From Maribacter algarum (ex Lu et al. 2025) (nom. illeg.) (GTDB taxonomy: Bacteria; Bacteroidota; Bacteroidia; Flavobacteriales; Flavobacteriaceae), in assembly GCA_947495915.1 (NCBI GenBank), contig CANMAW010000005.1:62001-126000 (forward strand): a stretch of 64,000 nt of DNA. The letters run 5' to 3'. Below are positions 46,068-54,317 of the stretch, piece by piece. Numbering within the stretch: position 1 is the stretch's first letter; every line of letters begins with the position of its first letter. A program made the translations under genes and the position numbers. A model generated the notes under the pieces. The model was not told the origin of the DNA. It did not search any database and saw only the letters and a program-made list of their open reading frames with translations.

Positions 46068-46310
46068 ATGAATGAAATTTTACTACAGTATATCTCTGAG
46101 CATATATTGAATAATGAACTTGAAGAACCTTTAGAAGCGCAAGATGACCTTTTGGGTGATGGAATTCTTGATTCTTTAGGCATGATGAAACTTATATTAT
46201 TTATTGAAACTAAGTATGATACCAAAGTACCACCGCAAGATATGATTATTGAAAATTTCATGACGGTGCAGCACATCAGTGACTATTTGGTTAAAACCAA
46301 GGTACAGTAA
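46068..46310 (+). CDS. Free-standing peptidyl/acyl carrier protein
   Basis: 80 residues with a four-helix carrier-protein pattern and the phosphopantetheine site Ser36 in GILDSLGMM. It starts 2 bp after the adenylation gene stop and 20 bp before the NRPS start. It should carry the adenylated amino acid during oxidation by the upstream flavoenzyme and deliver it to the condensation domain of the next gene. Confidence 0.93.
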   Translation: MNEILLQYISEHILNNELEEPLEAQDDLLGDGILDSLGMMKLILFIETKYDTKVPPQDMIIENFMTVQHISDYLVKTKVQ

Positions 46311-46330
46311 TCATTAGTTGATTTTTTTCT

Positions 46331-49300
46331 ATGGATCTAAAGTACAACGCACTTACCGAAAGTCAACTGTCCATTTGGACAGGTCAGCAAATGAATGCTG
46401 ATGCGCCTTTATACAATATGGCGCATGCATTTCATATTGATGGCGCTTTGAATTCAGATACATTTTCGCAAGCTTTTGCACTGCTAATAGAAAAAGTTGA
46501 AGTACTGCGCACGGTTATAATTCAAGAGGAAGATATTCCTAAACAGCGTATTTTTCATAAGGAAAAGCATTTGCTTCCAGTGCTTGATTTTTCACTTAAA
46601 ACAGTAAAAGAGATTGATGATTGGTTGCAAGAACGCAGTCAAGTCAATTTTGATCTTTCCAAACAATTGTATGATTCTGTTTTATTGCGATTAGGTGAAA
46701 AAGAACATGTTTGGTTTCTGAATGTTCATCATATTATTACTGACGCGACAGCATCAACCATTCTATTTAATATTCAGGCTGAACTTTATCAACAAATTCT
46801 AGAAAACAATCTAGATAACATGATTGAAGTGCCAAATTTTCAAGAGTTTTCTTCTTTTCAAAAACTTCAGAAAAATAATAACCAGAGTCAACTGATTAAG
46901 AAACATTGGAATGATAAGGTACAATCTTTAACCAATCCAATACAACTCTATGGGCGTTCGCATCAAACAAATAATTCATCGTCAGAAAGAATAAGCACAA
47001 ACTTAGGTATAGAACGATCAAACCGAATTCGAACTTTAGCTGCTTCGCCTTCAATACGCTGTTGGACAAAAGATTTGACGCTTTTTAATCTTTTTACAAC
47101 CGCTCTATTTTGCTATTTACATCGCGTAAGTGGTCAAGAGCAATTTGCGATTGGGGCTCCATCACATAATAGAACTACAAAAAAATTCAAACGTACACCG
47201 GGGTTATTTATAGAGTTTTTCCCACTACTTGCCAACATTAACCCTGATGATACATTTTTATCTGTGTTTGAAAAGGTAAAAATTGAAACAAACGATTACC
47301 TAAAAAATGCGCAAGCTGGCATGTCTACTCCTGAAATGAGTAGAAGTTTCAATATTGTACTGAATTATATCAACGCCTCTTTTTCTGATTTTAACGGTAT
47401 GCCGATAAAGTCAAAATGGATTCATCCTCAGCATTGTGATCCTGGCCATCAATTGCGTTGTCATGTTTACGATATGGATGATTCTGGACAAATAGAAGTT
47501 CATTTTGATCTTAACAATTCCATTTTTGATGATAAACTACAGCAAGATGTACCGCGACACTTTCTAAAAATAATGGATGGTATGCTCGACACTATGGAGC
47601 AATCTATATATGAACCCAGCATGGTTGCCCCACCTGTTATCGAGGTTATTCAACAACCATCTCATTTTATATCCCTAATTGAGCAGTTTGAACAACAGGT
47701 AATTAAAACACCAAATTCAATCGCCTTACGAGAAGATGATAAAACGTTTACATACCAAGAGCTTCAACAAAAAGTCAATCAACTCGCAAACGTATTAAGC
47801 AAAAATGGTTTGGCAACCCAAAACAGAGTGATTGTTCATTTATATAGATCGGCAGAATATGTGTTAACTGTATTGGCCATTTTAAAAACAGGAGCAACTT
47901 TTATTCCAATTTCGGCTGACCAACCGCCTAGTAGGGTTACTTACATTGCAAAAGACGCCAATTGTCAATTAATAATCACCGATACGCACCTTGCTGATAA
48001 CCTCGCTTCTGAATCAGTTTCCGTAATTAGAATTGATCAAGAAGAAGAAAACGTTACAAAAGAATCTAGGTTATTTGAAACCGTTGCAGTGCATGAAAAG
48101 GATATCGCTTACCTAATTTACACCTCAGGTTCTACGGGAAATCCTAAAGGAGTGCTTATTTCAAATACCGCAGTTGGAAACTATTTTAATTGGGCAAGGT
48201 CTTTTTATCCGAATGAAGAACAGTTTATTTTTCCGCTTTGTACAGCTATAGGATTTGACTTAACTATTACTTCAACTTTTTTACCGTTAATTACTGGTGG
48301 AGAATTGATTATTTATAAGGAAGCAGTTAATGGACCTGATATCTCTTTACTAGAAGTTGTTGCCCAAAACAAGGTAAATGCAATCAAACTAACACCTTCA
48401 CATTTGGCTTTGATCAAAGATCAGAACATGGCTGACTCAAATATTAAAACCATGATTGTAGGTGGTGAAGATTTTAAAACTAGTCTCGCAGAAACCATAC
48501 AAACATCCTTTGGTAAAAACCTTCGCATTTTTAATGAATACGGACCTACTGAAGCTACCATCGGTTGTATCGTAGCCACATATGAAAGGGAACTACATCG
48601 TGAAATATCCGTACCAATAGGCAAAGCAATTACAGGTATGTCGGCGCTAATTTTAGATAAGGCATATAATAGCGTTCCAGACGGCGTTACAGGCGAGTTA
48701 TTTTTAGGTGGTTTAGGGCTCGCTGAAGGTTACACTGGAATAGCAGAAATGACTTCAGAAAAGTTTATCAAAAATCCTGTTAATCCAAAGCAAACAATAT
48801 ACAAAACAGGTGATTTAGTCCGAAAAAATGAAAATGGCAATATGATCTATTTAGGTCGTATTGATGAGCAAGTAAAAGTAAGAGGCTATCGTTTAGAGTT
48901 GCCTGAAATTGAGGTAAACTTAGCGCAACATGATGGTATCACCAATGCTGCAGTTGTCGTTATTGAAAATGAACCAGTGGTACCCGAAGAAAAAGTAACA
49001 AACTGTTCTGAATGTGGATTGCCTTCGAATTACCCAAAGATAGACTTTGACGACAATAATGTTTGTCAAATTTGTGTCGCTTTCAAAGGATATAAAGAAG
49101 AAGCCGAAAAGTATTTCAAGACTGAAGACGAGTTGAAAGAAATTCTTAGTTCTAAAAGAGGCAAAAGTCCTGTCTATGATTGTATTTCACTATTGAGTGG
49201 TGGTAAAGATAGCACCTATATTTTAGCCCAACTCGTAAAAATGGGGTTACGCGTACTCGCCTTCACCTTAGATAACGGCTATATTTCGGAGCAAGCCAAA

Positions 49301-50455
49301 GACAATATTAACCGAATTGTAACAAAACTACACGTAGATCATATCTACGGAAAAACCGAACACATGAATGCCATTTTCGTAGATAGTCTGCATAGGCATC
49401 AAAACGTGTGCAATGGTTGTTTTAAAACGATTTACACACTAAGTACACAAATAGCATTAAGCAAACAAATACCCTTCGTAGTCACTGGTTTGTCAAGAGG
49501 TCAGTTTTTTGAAACACGATTAACCGAAGAATTGTTTTGGGATACCGACATTGACACCGATAGTATTGACGCTACCATTCTAGAAGCCAGAAAACTTTAC
49601 CATCAAGAAAATGACGCGGTAAAACAACTATTAGATGTATCGATGTTTGATTATGAAGACACCTTTAATAAAGTTCAGTTTATTGACTTTTATAGATATA
49701 GCGATGTGCGATTAGAAGACATGCTAACCTTTTTAAAAGAAAATGTAGACTGGGTACGGCCGACAGACACTGGTCGGTCAACTAACTGTTTGATTAATCA
49801 ACTAGGCATTCATGTGCATAAGAAAGAAAAAGGGTACAGTAATTACTCCTTTCCCTATAGTTGGGATGTTCGTATGGGGCACAAAACAAGAACGGAAACC
49901 TTAGAAGAAATTAATGAAGTAATTAATGAGGATGAGGTAAAACGAATTGCAAATGAAATTGGCTTCGTAATTCCAGACGGAAGTTCTTTAAACCAAAAGA
50001 ATTTGGTCGCGTATTATACTGGAAAAAAGACCCTTTCTGCGGATTTATCAAAACACTTAGAAAAAACACTACCGGCATATATGCTTCCGTCTTTCTATAA
50101 ATACATGACGGAGTTACCTTTAACAACAAATGGTAAGGTTGATAAAAAAGCTTTAAAGCAATTAAATACTGATCAGCTTGAAACCGATACCCCATTTGTA
50201 GCTCCAAATGGTGGAATTGAAATATTATTGGCAAGTATATGGCAAGAAGTATTGCGTATCGATACGATTAGTGTTTATGATAATTTCATCTCCTTAGGAG
50301 GGCATTCATTGGCCGCTATTCGCGTTACAGCTCGTGTTAATGACGAGCTAGAAGTAAAATTTCCGTTAAATAAAATATTTGAATTTCCCACTATTGCAAC
50401 ATATGCCGAGTATATCGAAAAAACATTAACCGCATTGTTAAATGAACAAAACTAA
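46331..50455 (+). CDS. Nonribosomal peptide synthetase C-A-T with a PP-loop ATPase inserted in the A domain
   Basis: 1374 residues. C domain about 5-440 with HHIITDA (His133/134, Asp138). A domain starts near 450: YTSGSTGNPKG, GFDLTITSTF, FNEYGPTEATIG, KTGDLVRK, and A8 GRIDEQVKVRGYR at 842-854. Then about 885-1217 is a foreign domain, after which A9 (LPAYMLP, 1247-1253) and A10 (NGKVDKKAL, 1267-1275) resume. T domain: Ser1326 in GGHSL. There is no TE. Pocket residues read D-L-T-K-I-G-E-I-G-K, very close to the published Asn code (DLTKLGEVGK). It probably accepts the starter from the free carrier, adds Asn or a modified Asn, and passes the chain to the C-A-T-TE enzyme encoded at 36592-40611. 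Confidence 0.95.
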   Translation: MDLKYNALTESQLSIWTGQQMNADAPLYNMAHAFHIDGALNSDTFSQAFALLIEKVEVLRTVIIQEEDIPKQRIFHKEKHLLPVLDFSLKTVKEIDDWLQERSQVNFDLSKQLYDSVLLRLGEKEHVWFLNVHHIITDATASTILFNIQAELYQQILENNLDNMIEVPNFQEFSSFQKLQKNNNQSQLIKKHWNDKVQSLTNPIQLYGRSHQTNNSSSERISTNLGIERSNRIRTLAASPSIRCWTKDLTLFNLFTTALFCYLHRVSGQEQFAIGAPSHNRTTKKFKRTPGLFIEFFPLLANINPDDTFLSVFEKVKIETNDYLKNAQAGMSTPEMSRSFNIVLNYINASFSDFNGMPIKSKWIHPQHCDPGHQLRCHVYDMDDSGQIEVHFDLNNSIFDDKLQQDVPRHFLKIMDGMLDTMEQSIYEPSMVAPPVIEVIQQPSHFISLIEQFEQQVIKTPNSIALREDDKTFTYQELQQKVNQLANVLSKNGLATQNRVIVHLYRSAEYVLTVLAILKTGATFIPISADQPPSRVTYIAKDANCQLIITDTHLADNLASESVSVIRIDQEEENVTKESRLFETVAVHEKDIAYLIYTSGSTGNPKGVLISNTAVGNYFNWARSFYPNEEQFIFPLCTAIGFDLTITSTFLPLITGGELIIYKEAVNGPDISLLEVVAQNKVNAIKLTPSHLALIKDQNMADSNIKTMIVGGEDFKTSLAETIQTSFGKNLRIFNEYGPTEATIGCIVATYERELHREISVPIGKAITGMSALILDKAYNSVPDGVTGELFLGGLGLAEGYTGIAEMTSEKFIKNPVNPKQTIYKTGDLVRKNENGNMIYLGRIDEQVKVRGYRLELPEIEVNLAQHDGITNAAVVVIENEPVVPEEKVTNCSECGLPSNYPKIDFDDNNVCQICVAFKGYKEEAEKYFKTEDELKEILSSKRGKSPVYDCISLLSGGKDSTYILAQLVKMGLRVLAFTLDNGYISEQAKDNINRIVTKLHVDHIYGKTEHMNAIFVDSLHRHQNVCNGCFKTIYTLSTQIALSKQIPFVVTGLSRGQFFETRLTEELFWDTDIDTDSIDATILEARKLYHQENDAVKQLLDVSMFDYEDTFNKVQFIDFYRYSDVRLEDMLTFLKENVDWVRPTDTGRSTNCLINQLGIHVHKKEKGYSNYSFPYSWDVRMGHKTRTETLEEINEVINEDEVKRIANEIGFVIPDGSSLNQKNLVAYYTGKKTLSADLSKHLEKTLPAYMLPSFYKYMTELPLTTNGKVDKKALKQLNTDQLETDTPFVAPNGGIEILLASIWQEVLRIDTISVYDNFISLGGHSLAAIRVTARVNDELEVKFPLNKIFEFPTIATYAEYIEKTLTALLNEQN
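48983..49981 (+). other. Inserted alpha-ANH / N-acetyl-sugar amidotransferase-like PP-loop domain
   Basis: Residues about 885-1217 of the NRPS at 46331-50455. It begins with a zinc-ribbon-like set (C892-x2-C895 and C912-x2-C915, with KIDFDDNNVC between). The PP-loop LLSGGKDSTYIL follows (SGGKDS at 956-961), then LRVLAFTLDNGY, a C1027-N-G-C1030 motif and FVVTGLSRGQFFETRL. This order matches WbpG/WbuX-type amidotransferases, which adenylate an amide or acyl oxygen and turn it into an amidine. Related alpha-ANH enzymes (closthioamide, 6-thioguanine pathways) install sulfur. Both the PP-loop and Cys residues are intact, so the insert is probably active. Confidence 0.85.
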
Positions 50456-50485
50456 ATTATCTTTTTCTCGTAGGTAGAACAAACC

Positions 50486-50953
50486 ATGAAAGCGAAATAT
50501 TCAGAAGGCTTAAAGCCATTAATATTTAAACATATAGTATTAATTGTAGGTTTATGTTATATGCTTGCACCCATTCAAAATCAATTATTGAGAGGGTTAC
50601 ATGCAGTTTCGCATCAATTTGAAATGCCTTCAACTATTCTATCTCATCAATCAAACGGCACCATTACTCATTCGGTACATGCTCAGCATAACCATGAAAT
50701 GGGCCATTCCGATCATGATCATTCGTTTATTGATTTAATCGACACTGTTTTTGAAGCTTCGGGCGCTGATCAAAGTTCTGATAAAAATGAATTAAAAATA
50801 TCGTCCTTAAAAAAACATCTAATTACTAACAATTATAATACTTGGTTCGCAAATTCAGAACTTCAAATAAAAATTTTCGATTCTTTTATACCATCTATTT
50901 CAGATGGCTACCCCAATAAAATATACTCCCCTCCTATTCTTAGTATTTGCTAG
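50486..50953 (+). CDS. Small His-rich membrane-anchored or exported protein
   Basis: 155 residues. One N-terminal hydrophobic segment (IVLIVGLCYMLAPI, about residues 18-31). A His-rich stretch follows (about 64-80: HAQHNHEMGHSDHDHS). The C-terminal part is ordinary. Such His/Asp clusters bind Zn, Ni, Co or Cu. It is 30 bp after the NRPS stop and before the TonB receptor, so it is probably the periplasmic part of a metal uptake set together with the receptor and the HupE-like permease. Family not recognised. Confidence 0.7.
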   Translation: MKAKYSEGLKPLIFKHIVLIVGLCYMLAPIQNQLLRGLHAVSHQFEMPSTILSHQSNGTITHSVHAQHNHEMGHSDHDHSFIDLIDTVFEASGADQSSDKNELKISSLKKHLITNNYNTWFANSELQIKIFDSFIPSISDGYPNKIYSPPILSIC

Positions 50954-51076
50954 TCTTAAATTGTTTTTATACAAAAAGCTCATCTACCTCCTTGATTAAA
51001 ATCCTTTTCTCAAATCGATAAGGGTGTAAATTCATGCGAAAATGGTTGTATGGGCAAGGTTACCAAATTTAAAATT

Positions 51077-53314
51077 ATGAAAAAATATATATTATTTTTT
51101 ATCATCTTAAACACCGCATTTACCATCTCTGCTCACGAATTCAGCGGAACTATTGTAGATCAAAACAACGCGCCTTTAGACGGTGTTGGCGTTTTTAACA
51201 AAACCACTAAAAATTACACCTATTCAAATGTCTCAGGATACTTTGAATTAGACGATATCTCGGTTGGCGATTTAATTGTTTTCAACTATTTAGGTTTTAA
51301 AACTCAAGAGATCACTATAGATAACAGCCAGTTAGATTCCAATATTAAAATTACAATGATCGAAGCAGCTGTTTCTTTAGATCAAGTAACATTGGTTTCA
51401 AACGTAAATGCACTTAGTCAATTTGTAAACGTTGATGTCAAAGCGAATCCTGTGAAATCATCCCAAGAAATACTTAGAAAAATACCTGGATTAATCATCG
51501 GTCAACATGCCGGAGGTGGGAAAGCAGAGCAAATATTTTTAAGAGGATTCGATATCGATCATGGCACAGATATCTCAATTAACGTTGATGGTTTACCAGT
51601 AAACATGGTATCGCATGCACACGGACAAGGGTATGCAGACATGCACTTTATTATTCCAGAAACTATTGATAACATAGACTTTGGCAAAGGTGCATACTAC
51701 GCCAACAAAGGTAATTTTAATACTGCTGGTTATGTTGATCTAAAAACCAAGAAAAAACTTTCGAACAGTCAAGTCTCGCTAGAAGCAGGCATTTTCAATA
51801 CCATACGAACGGTAGGAATGTTTAAAGTGGCAGAAGGCGAAAAAAGCAATGCTTACTTAGCATCAGAACTTGTACTTACCGATGGTGCTTTTGATTCTCC
51901 TCAGAACTTTAACCGACTTAATTTAATGGGACGGTATAACTTTAACAATCAAGAAGATCAAGACCTAAGTATTACCTTATCCCATTTTCAAAGTAAATGG
52001 GATGCTTCGGGTCAAATTCCGCAACGAGCCGTTGATCAAGGACTAATCGGTCGCTTTGGGGCTATCGATGATACAGAAGGTGGTAACACAAGCAGATCTA
52101 ATTTTCTTGTAAATCATATTAAGCAATTAGATGAACATTCAAGCATAACTTCTAAAGCCTTTATTTCTAAATACGATTTTGAGTTATTTTCTAACTTCAC
52201 TTTCTTTTTAGATGATCCTACCAATACTAACGGAGATCAAATTCGCCAAAAAGAAAATAGAACAATCATAGGTGCAGAAACAGTTTACAACCAATCATTT
52301 CACATCGGCGATCATGATTCTCAATTAAACTATCAAGCTGGTTTCGGATTTCGTTATGATGATGTCAATGATGTTCAACTTTCTCGGACTAAAAATCGTC
52401 AAGAGCTTTTAGAACGGTTGGCTTTTGGAAACATAGATGAACTTAACGGTTTTGGTTATATTAATCTTTCTTACAAGAAAAATAAATGGACTATAAACCC
52501 GGGGTTACGATTAGATTACTTTAAGTTTGACTATGTAAACCTTTTAACGGAAACCTATGATAGTCAAAGTGAGAACAAGGTTTTTGTTGGGCCAAAACTG
52601 AACGCTATATATGCGGCTTCCGATAAGCTTCAACTCTTTGCAAAAACAGGTATAGGTTACCATTCTAATGATACTCGTGTTGTAGTGGCAAATAACGGTA
52701 AAGAAATCTTACCAGCTGCGTACTCAGCAGATTTAGGTACCATTTTTAAGCCAAGTAATAAACTAGTAGTAAATGCTGGATTATGGAGTCTATTTCTTGA
52801 TCAAGAGTTTGTTTATGTTGGTGATGCCGCGATTGTAGAGCCTAGTGGTAAATCAAGAAGAGTTGGTGCTGATTTGGGTTTCAGATATCAACTTACCGAT
52901 TGGTTATATACAAATGCTGATGTTAATTATACCCTTGCCAGAAGCATTGATGAACCAGAAGGTCAAGATTTCATTCCTTTAGCACCTGATTTCACTTCTT
53001 CAGGAGGTCTTAGTATAACAGATATTGGAAATTTATCTGGAGGGTTAAGTTATCGTTACATTAAAAATAGACCTGCCAATGAAGACAATTCAATTGTCGC
53101 AGAAGGCTATTTTATTACCGATTTAAATTTAAGTTATGCGTACAAAAATTGGAACTTTGGCTTTATAATTGAAAACTTGTTTGATTCTGAATGGAATGAA
53201 ACACAGTTTGCCACTGAAAGTAGACTAATTAGTGAAACACAATCAGTTGAAGAAATTCACTTTACACCAGGTACACCTTTTTATCTTCGAGGTAAAATCA
53301 CGGTAACCTTTTAA
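51077..53314 (+). CDS. TonB-dependent outer-membrane receptor with carboxypeptidase-like N-domain
   Basis: A protein of 745 residues from the ATG at 51077 (MKKYILFFIILNTAFTISAHEF, a good signal peptide). Residues 23-105 form a CarboxypepD_reg-like domain (SGTIVDQNNAPLDGVGVF). A plug domain follows (SSQEILRKIPGLIIGQHAGGG; FLRGFDIDHGTDISINVDG with HAHGQGYADMHF). The rest is a 22-strand barrel ending FYLRGKITVTF. The HAHGQGYADMHF His residues are typical of a receptor group that I associate with metal or metallophore uptake. It is the last gene of the rightward NRPS operon and is likely to import the metal-loaded product or a metal complex. Confidence 0.88.
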   Translation: MKKYILFFIILNTAFTISAHEFSGTIVDQNNAPLDGVGVFNKTTKNYTYSNVSGYFELDDISVGDLIVFNYLGFKTQEITIDNSQLDSNIKITMIEAAVSLDQVTLVSNVNALSQFVNVDVKANPVKSSQEILRKIPGLIIGQHAGGGKAEQIFLRGFDIDHGTDISINVDGLPVNMVSHAHGQGYADMHFIIPETIDNIDFGKGAYYANKGNFNTAGYVDLKTKKKLSNSQVSLEAGIFNTIRTVGMFKVAEGEKSNAYLASELVLTDGAFDSPQNFNRLNLMGRYNFNNQEDQDLSITLSHFQSKWDASGQIPQRAVDQGLIGRFGAIDDTEGGNTSRSNFLVNHIKQLDEHSSITSKAFISKYDFELFSNFTFFLDDPTNTNGDQIRQKENRTIIGAETVYNQSFHIGDHDSQLNYQAGFGFRYDDVNDVQLSRTKNRQELLERLAFGNIDELNGFGYINLSYKKNKWTINPGLRLDYFKFDYVNLLTETYDSQSENKVFVGPKLNAIYAASDKLQLFAKTGIGYHSNDTRVVVANNGKEILPAAYSADLGTIFKPSNKLVVNAGLWSLFLDQEFVYVGDAAIVEPSGKSRRVGADLGFRYQLTDWLYTNADVNYTLARSIDEPEGQDFIPLAPDFTSSGGLSITDIGNLSGGLSYRYIKNRPANEDNSIVAEGYFITDLNLSYAYKNWNFGFIIENLFDSEWNETQFATESRLISETQSVEEIHFTPGTPFYLRGKITVTF

Positions 53315-53416
53315 AAAAGTCTAATATAGGAAAGTAACGTTTACATTTTTAAAATCTAATGGCATCGATTTACTACATCATACTAAAACGGTACAATTCA
53401 TGTTAAGTTATTTGAG

Positions 53417-53424
53417 TAGTTTTG
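53417..53424 (+). promoter_or_regulatory. Candidate -7 element of the cpsB-like gene
   Basis: TAGTTTTG fits TAnnTTTG and lies 18 bp before the ATG at 53443. No clear -33 partner is seen. It favours the 53443 start over the 53422 frame start, which lies inside the element. Confidence 0.4.
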
Positions 53425-53442
53425 CAAATCAAGCCCTCAATA

Positions 53443-54183
53443 ATGTTAAATTTCTTTAGTAAAAAAATATTTTTAGTAGATCTTTTAGAAGGTTTTGTTG
53501 ACATTCACAATCACATACTACCAGGTATAGATGATGGTGCAAAAACCGTAGAAAATTCGATCGAATTACTTAAAGGTTTTTCTGAGTTTGGAGTAGCTAA
53601 TTTTATAGCTACTCCTCATATTATGCATAATTATTATGATAATACCCCTCAAACCATTAGTAAATCTTTAAATCAATTAAAAGTAGCACTTAAAAAAAAT
53701 AAACTGAGTTCAATTAGTATTGATGCTTCCGCTGAGCATATGATTGATGATAACTTTGAAACCATACTAAACAATAAATGTATCATGCCTTTGCGTAAGG
53801 AACATTTATTGGTTGAAATGAGTTATTTACAGCCTCCAATTAATTTTGATGAGGCTATGATATCAATAGCACATAATCGTTATTTTCCGATCTTGGCACA
53901 CCCTGAGCGTTATAACTTTTTACACGCAAGGAGCCAGAAATATGGTGAATTTAAACAACAAGGTATTTTATTTCAGTTAAACATGTTATCGTTAAGCGAA
54001 TTCTATGGAAAAGATGTTCAGAAGATGGCATTCAGGCTATTAGAAGAAGATATGATCGATTTTATAGGTTCTGATGTTCATAATACATCTCAGTTAAACG
54101 CCATTAAACAAATAACAATTTCAAAAAAGTTAAGGCCCACTTTAGAAGCAATTATCGAAGGTACTGTTCTTCGATTTTTATAA
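53443..54183 (+). CDS. CpsB/YwqE-type PHP-domain tyrosine phosphatase
   Basis: A protein of 246 residues from the ATG at 53443. The PHP metal-binding motifs are all present: FVDIHNHILPGIDDGAKT, FIATPHIMHNYY, HPERY and the C-terminal GSDVHN. The family dephosphorylates the tyrosine cluster of Wzc-type kinases and so controls capsule or exopolysaccharide chain assembly. A Wzc-type kinase gene is at the right end of the window, in keeping with this role, although the two are not in one operon. Confidence 0.92.
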   Translation: MLNFFSKKIFLVDLLEGFVDIHNHILPGIDDGAKTVENSIELLKGFSEFGVANFIATPHIMHNYYDNTPQTISKSLNQLKVALKKNKLSSISIDASAEHMIDDNFETILNNKCIMPLRKEHLLVEMSYLQPPINFDEAMISIAHNRYFPILAHPERYNFLHARSQKYGEFKQQGILFQLNMLSLSEFYGKDVQKMAFRLLEEDMIDFIGSDVHNTSQLNAIKQITISKKLRPTLEAIIEGTVLRFL

Positions 54184-54262
54184 TTATGTTTTTATAGGGT
54201 ACTATTTTTTTCAAAATAATTATTGACAATCGAAGGTGTTATTTTATAAAGATTTAAACCCT

Positions 54263-54301
54263 AAAAAAAAAGTCCACTGTTCAAAGTGGACCTTTTTTTT
54301 T
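54263..54301. terminator. Bidirectional terminator
   Basis: An 8-bp stem (AGTCCACT / AGTGGACC with a small bulge) is flanked by an A-run on the left and nine T on the right. It lies between the convergent phosphatase gene and the giant gene. Confidence 0.85.
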
Positions 54302-54317
54302 GCTTTAACTTTAATTA

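Noticed and set aside
48983-49981. The PP-loop part of the NRPS as a separate gene fused by sequence error.
   Set aside because: The frame is continuous on both sides, and A9/A10 and the carrier domain follow in the same frame, so a true domain insertion is the simpler reading.
49923-50234. 103-codon minus-strand frame in the second NRPS.
   Set aside because: Antisense to the end of the PP-loop insert and the A9/A10 region; no support as a gene.
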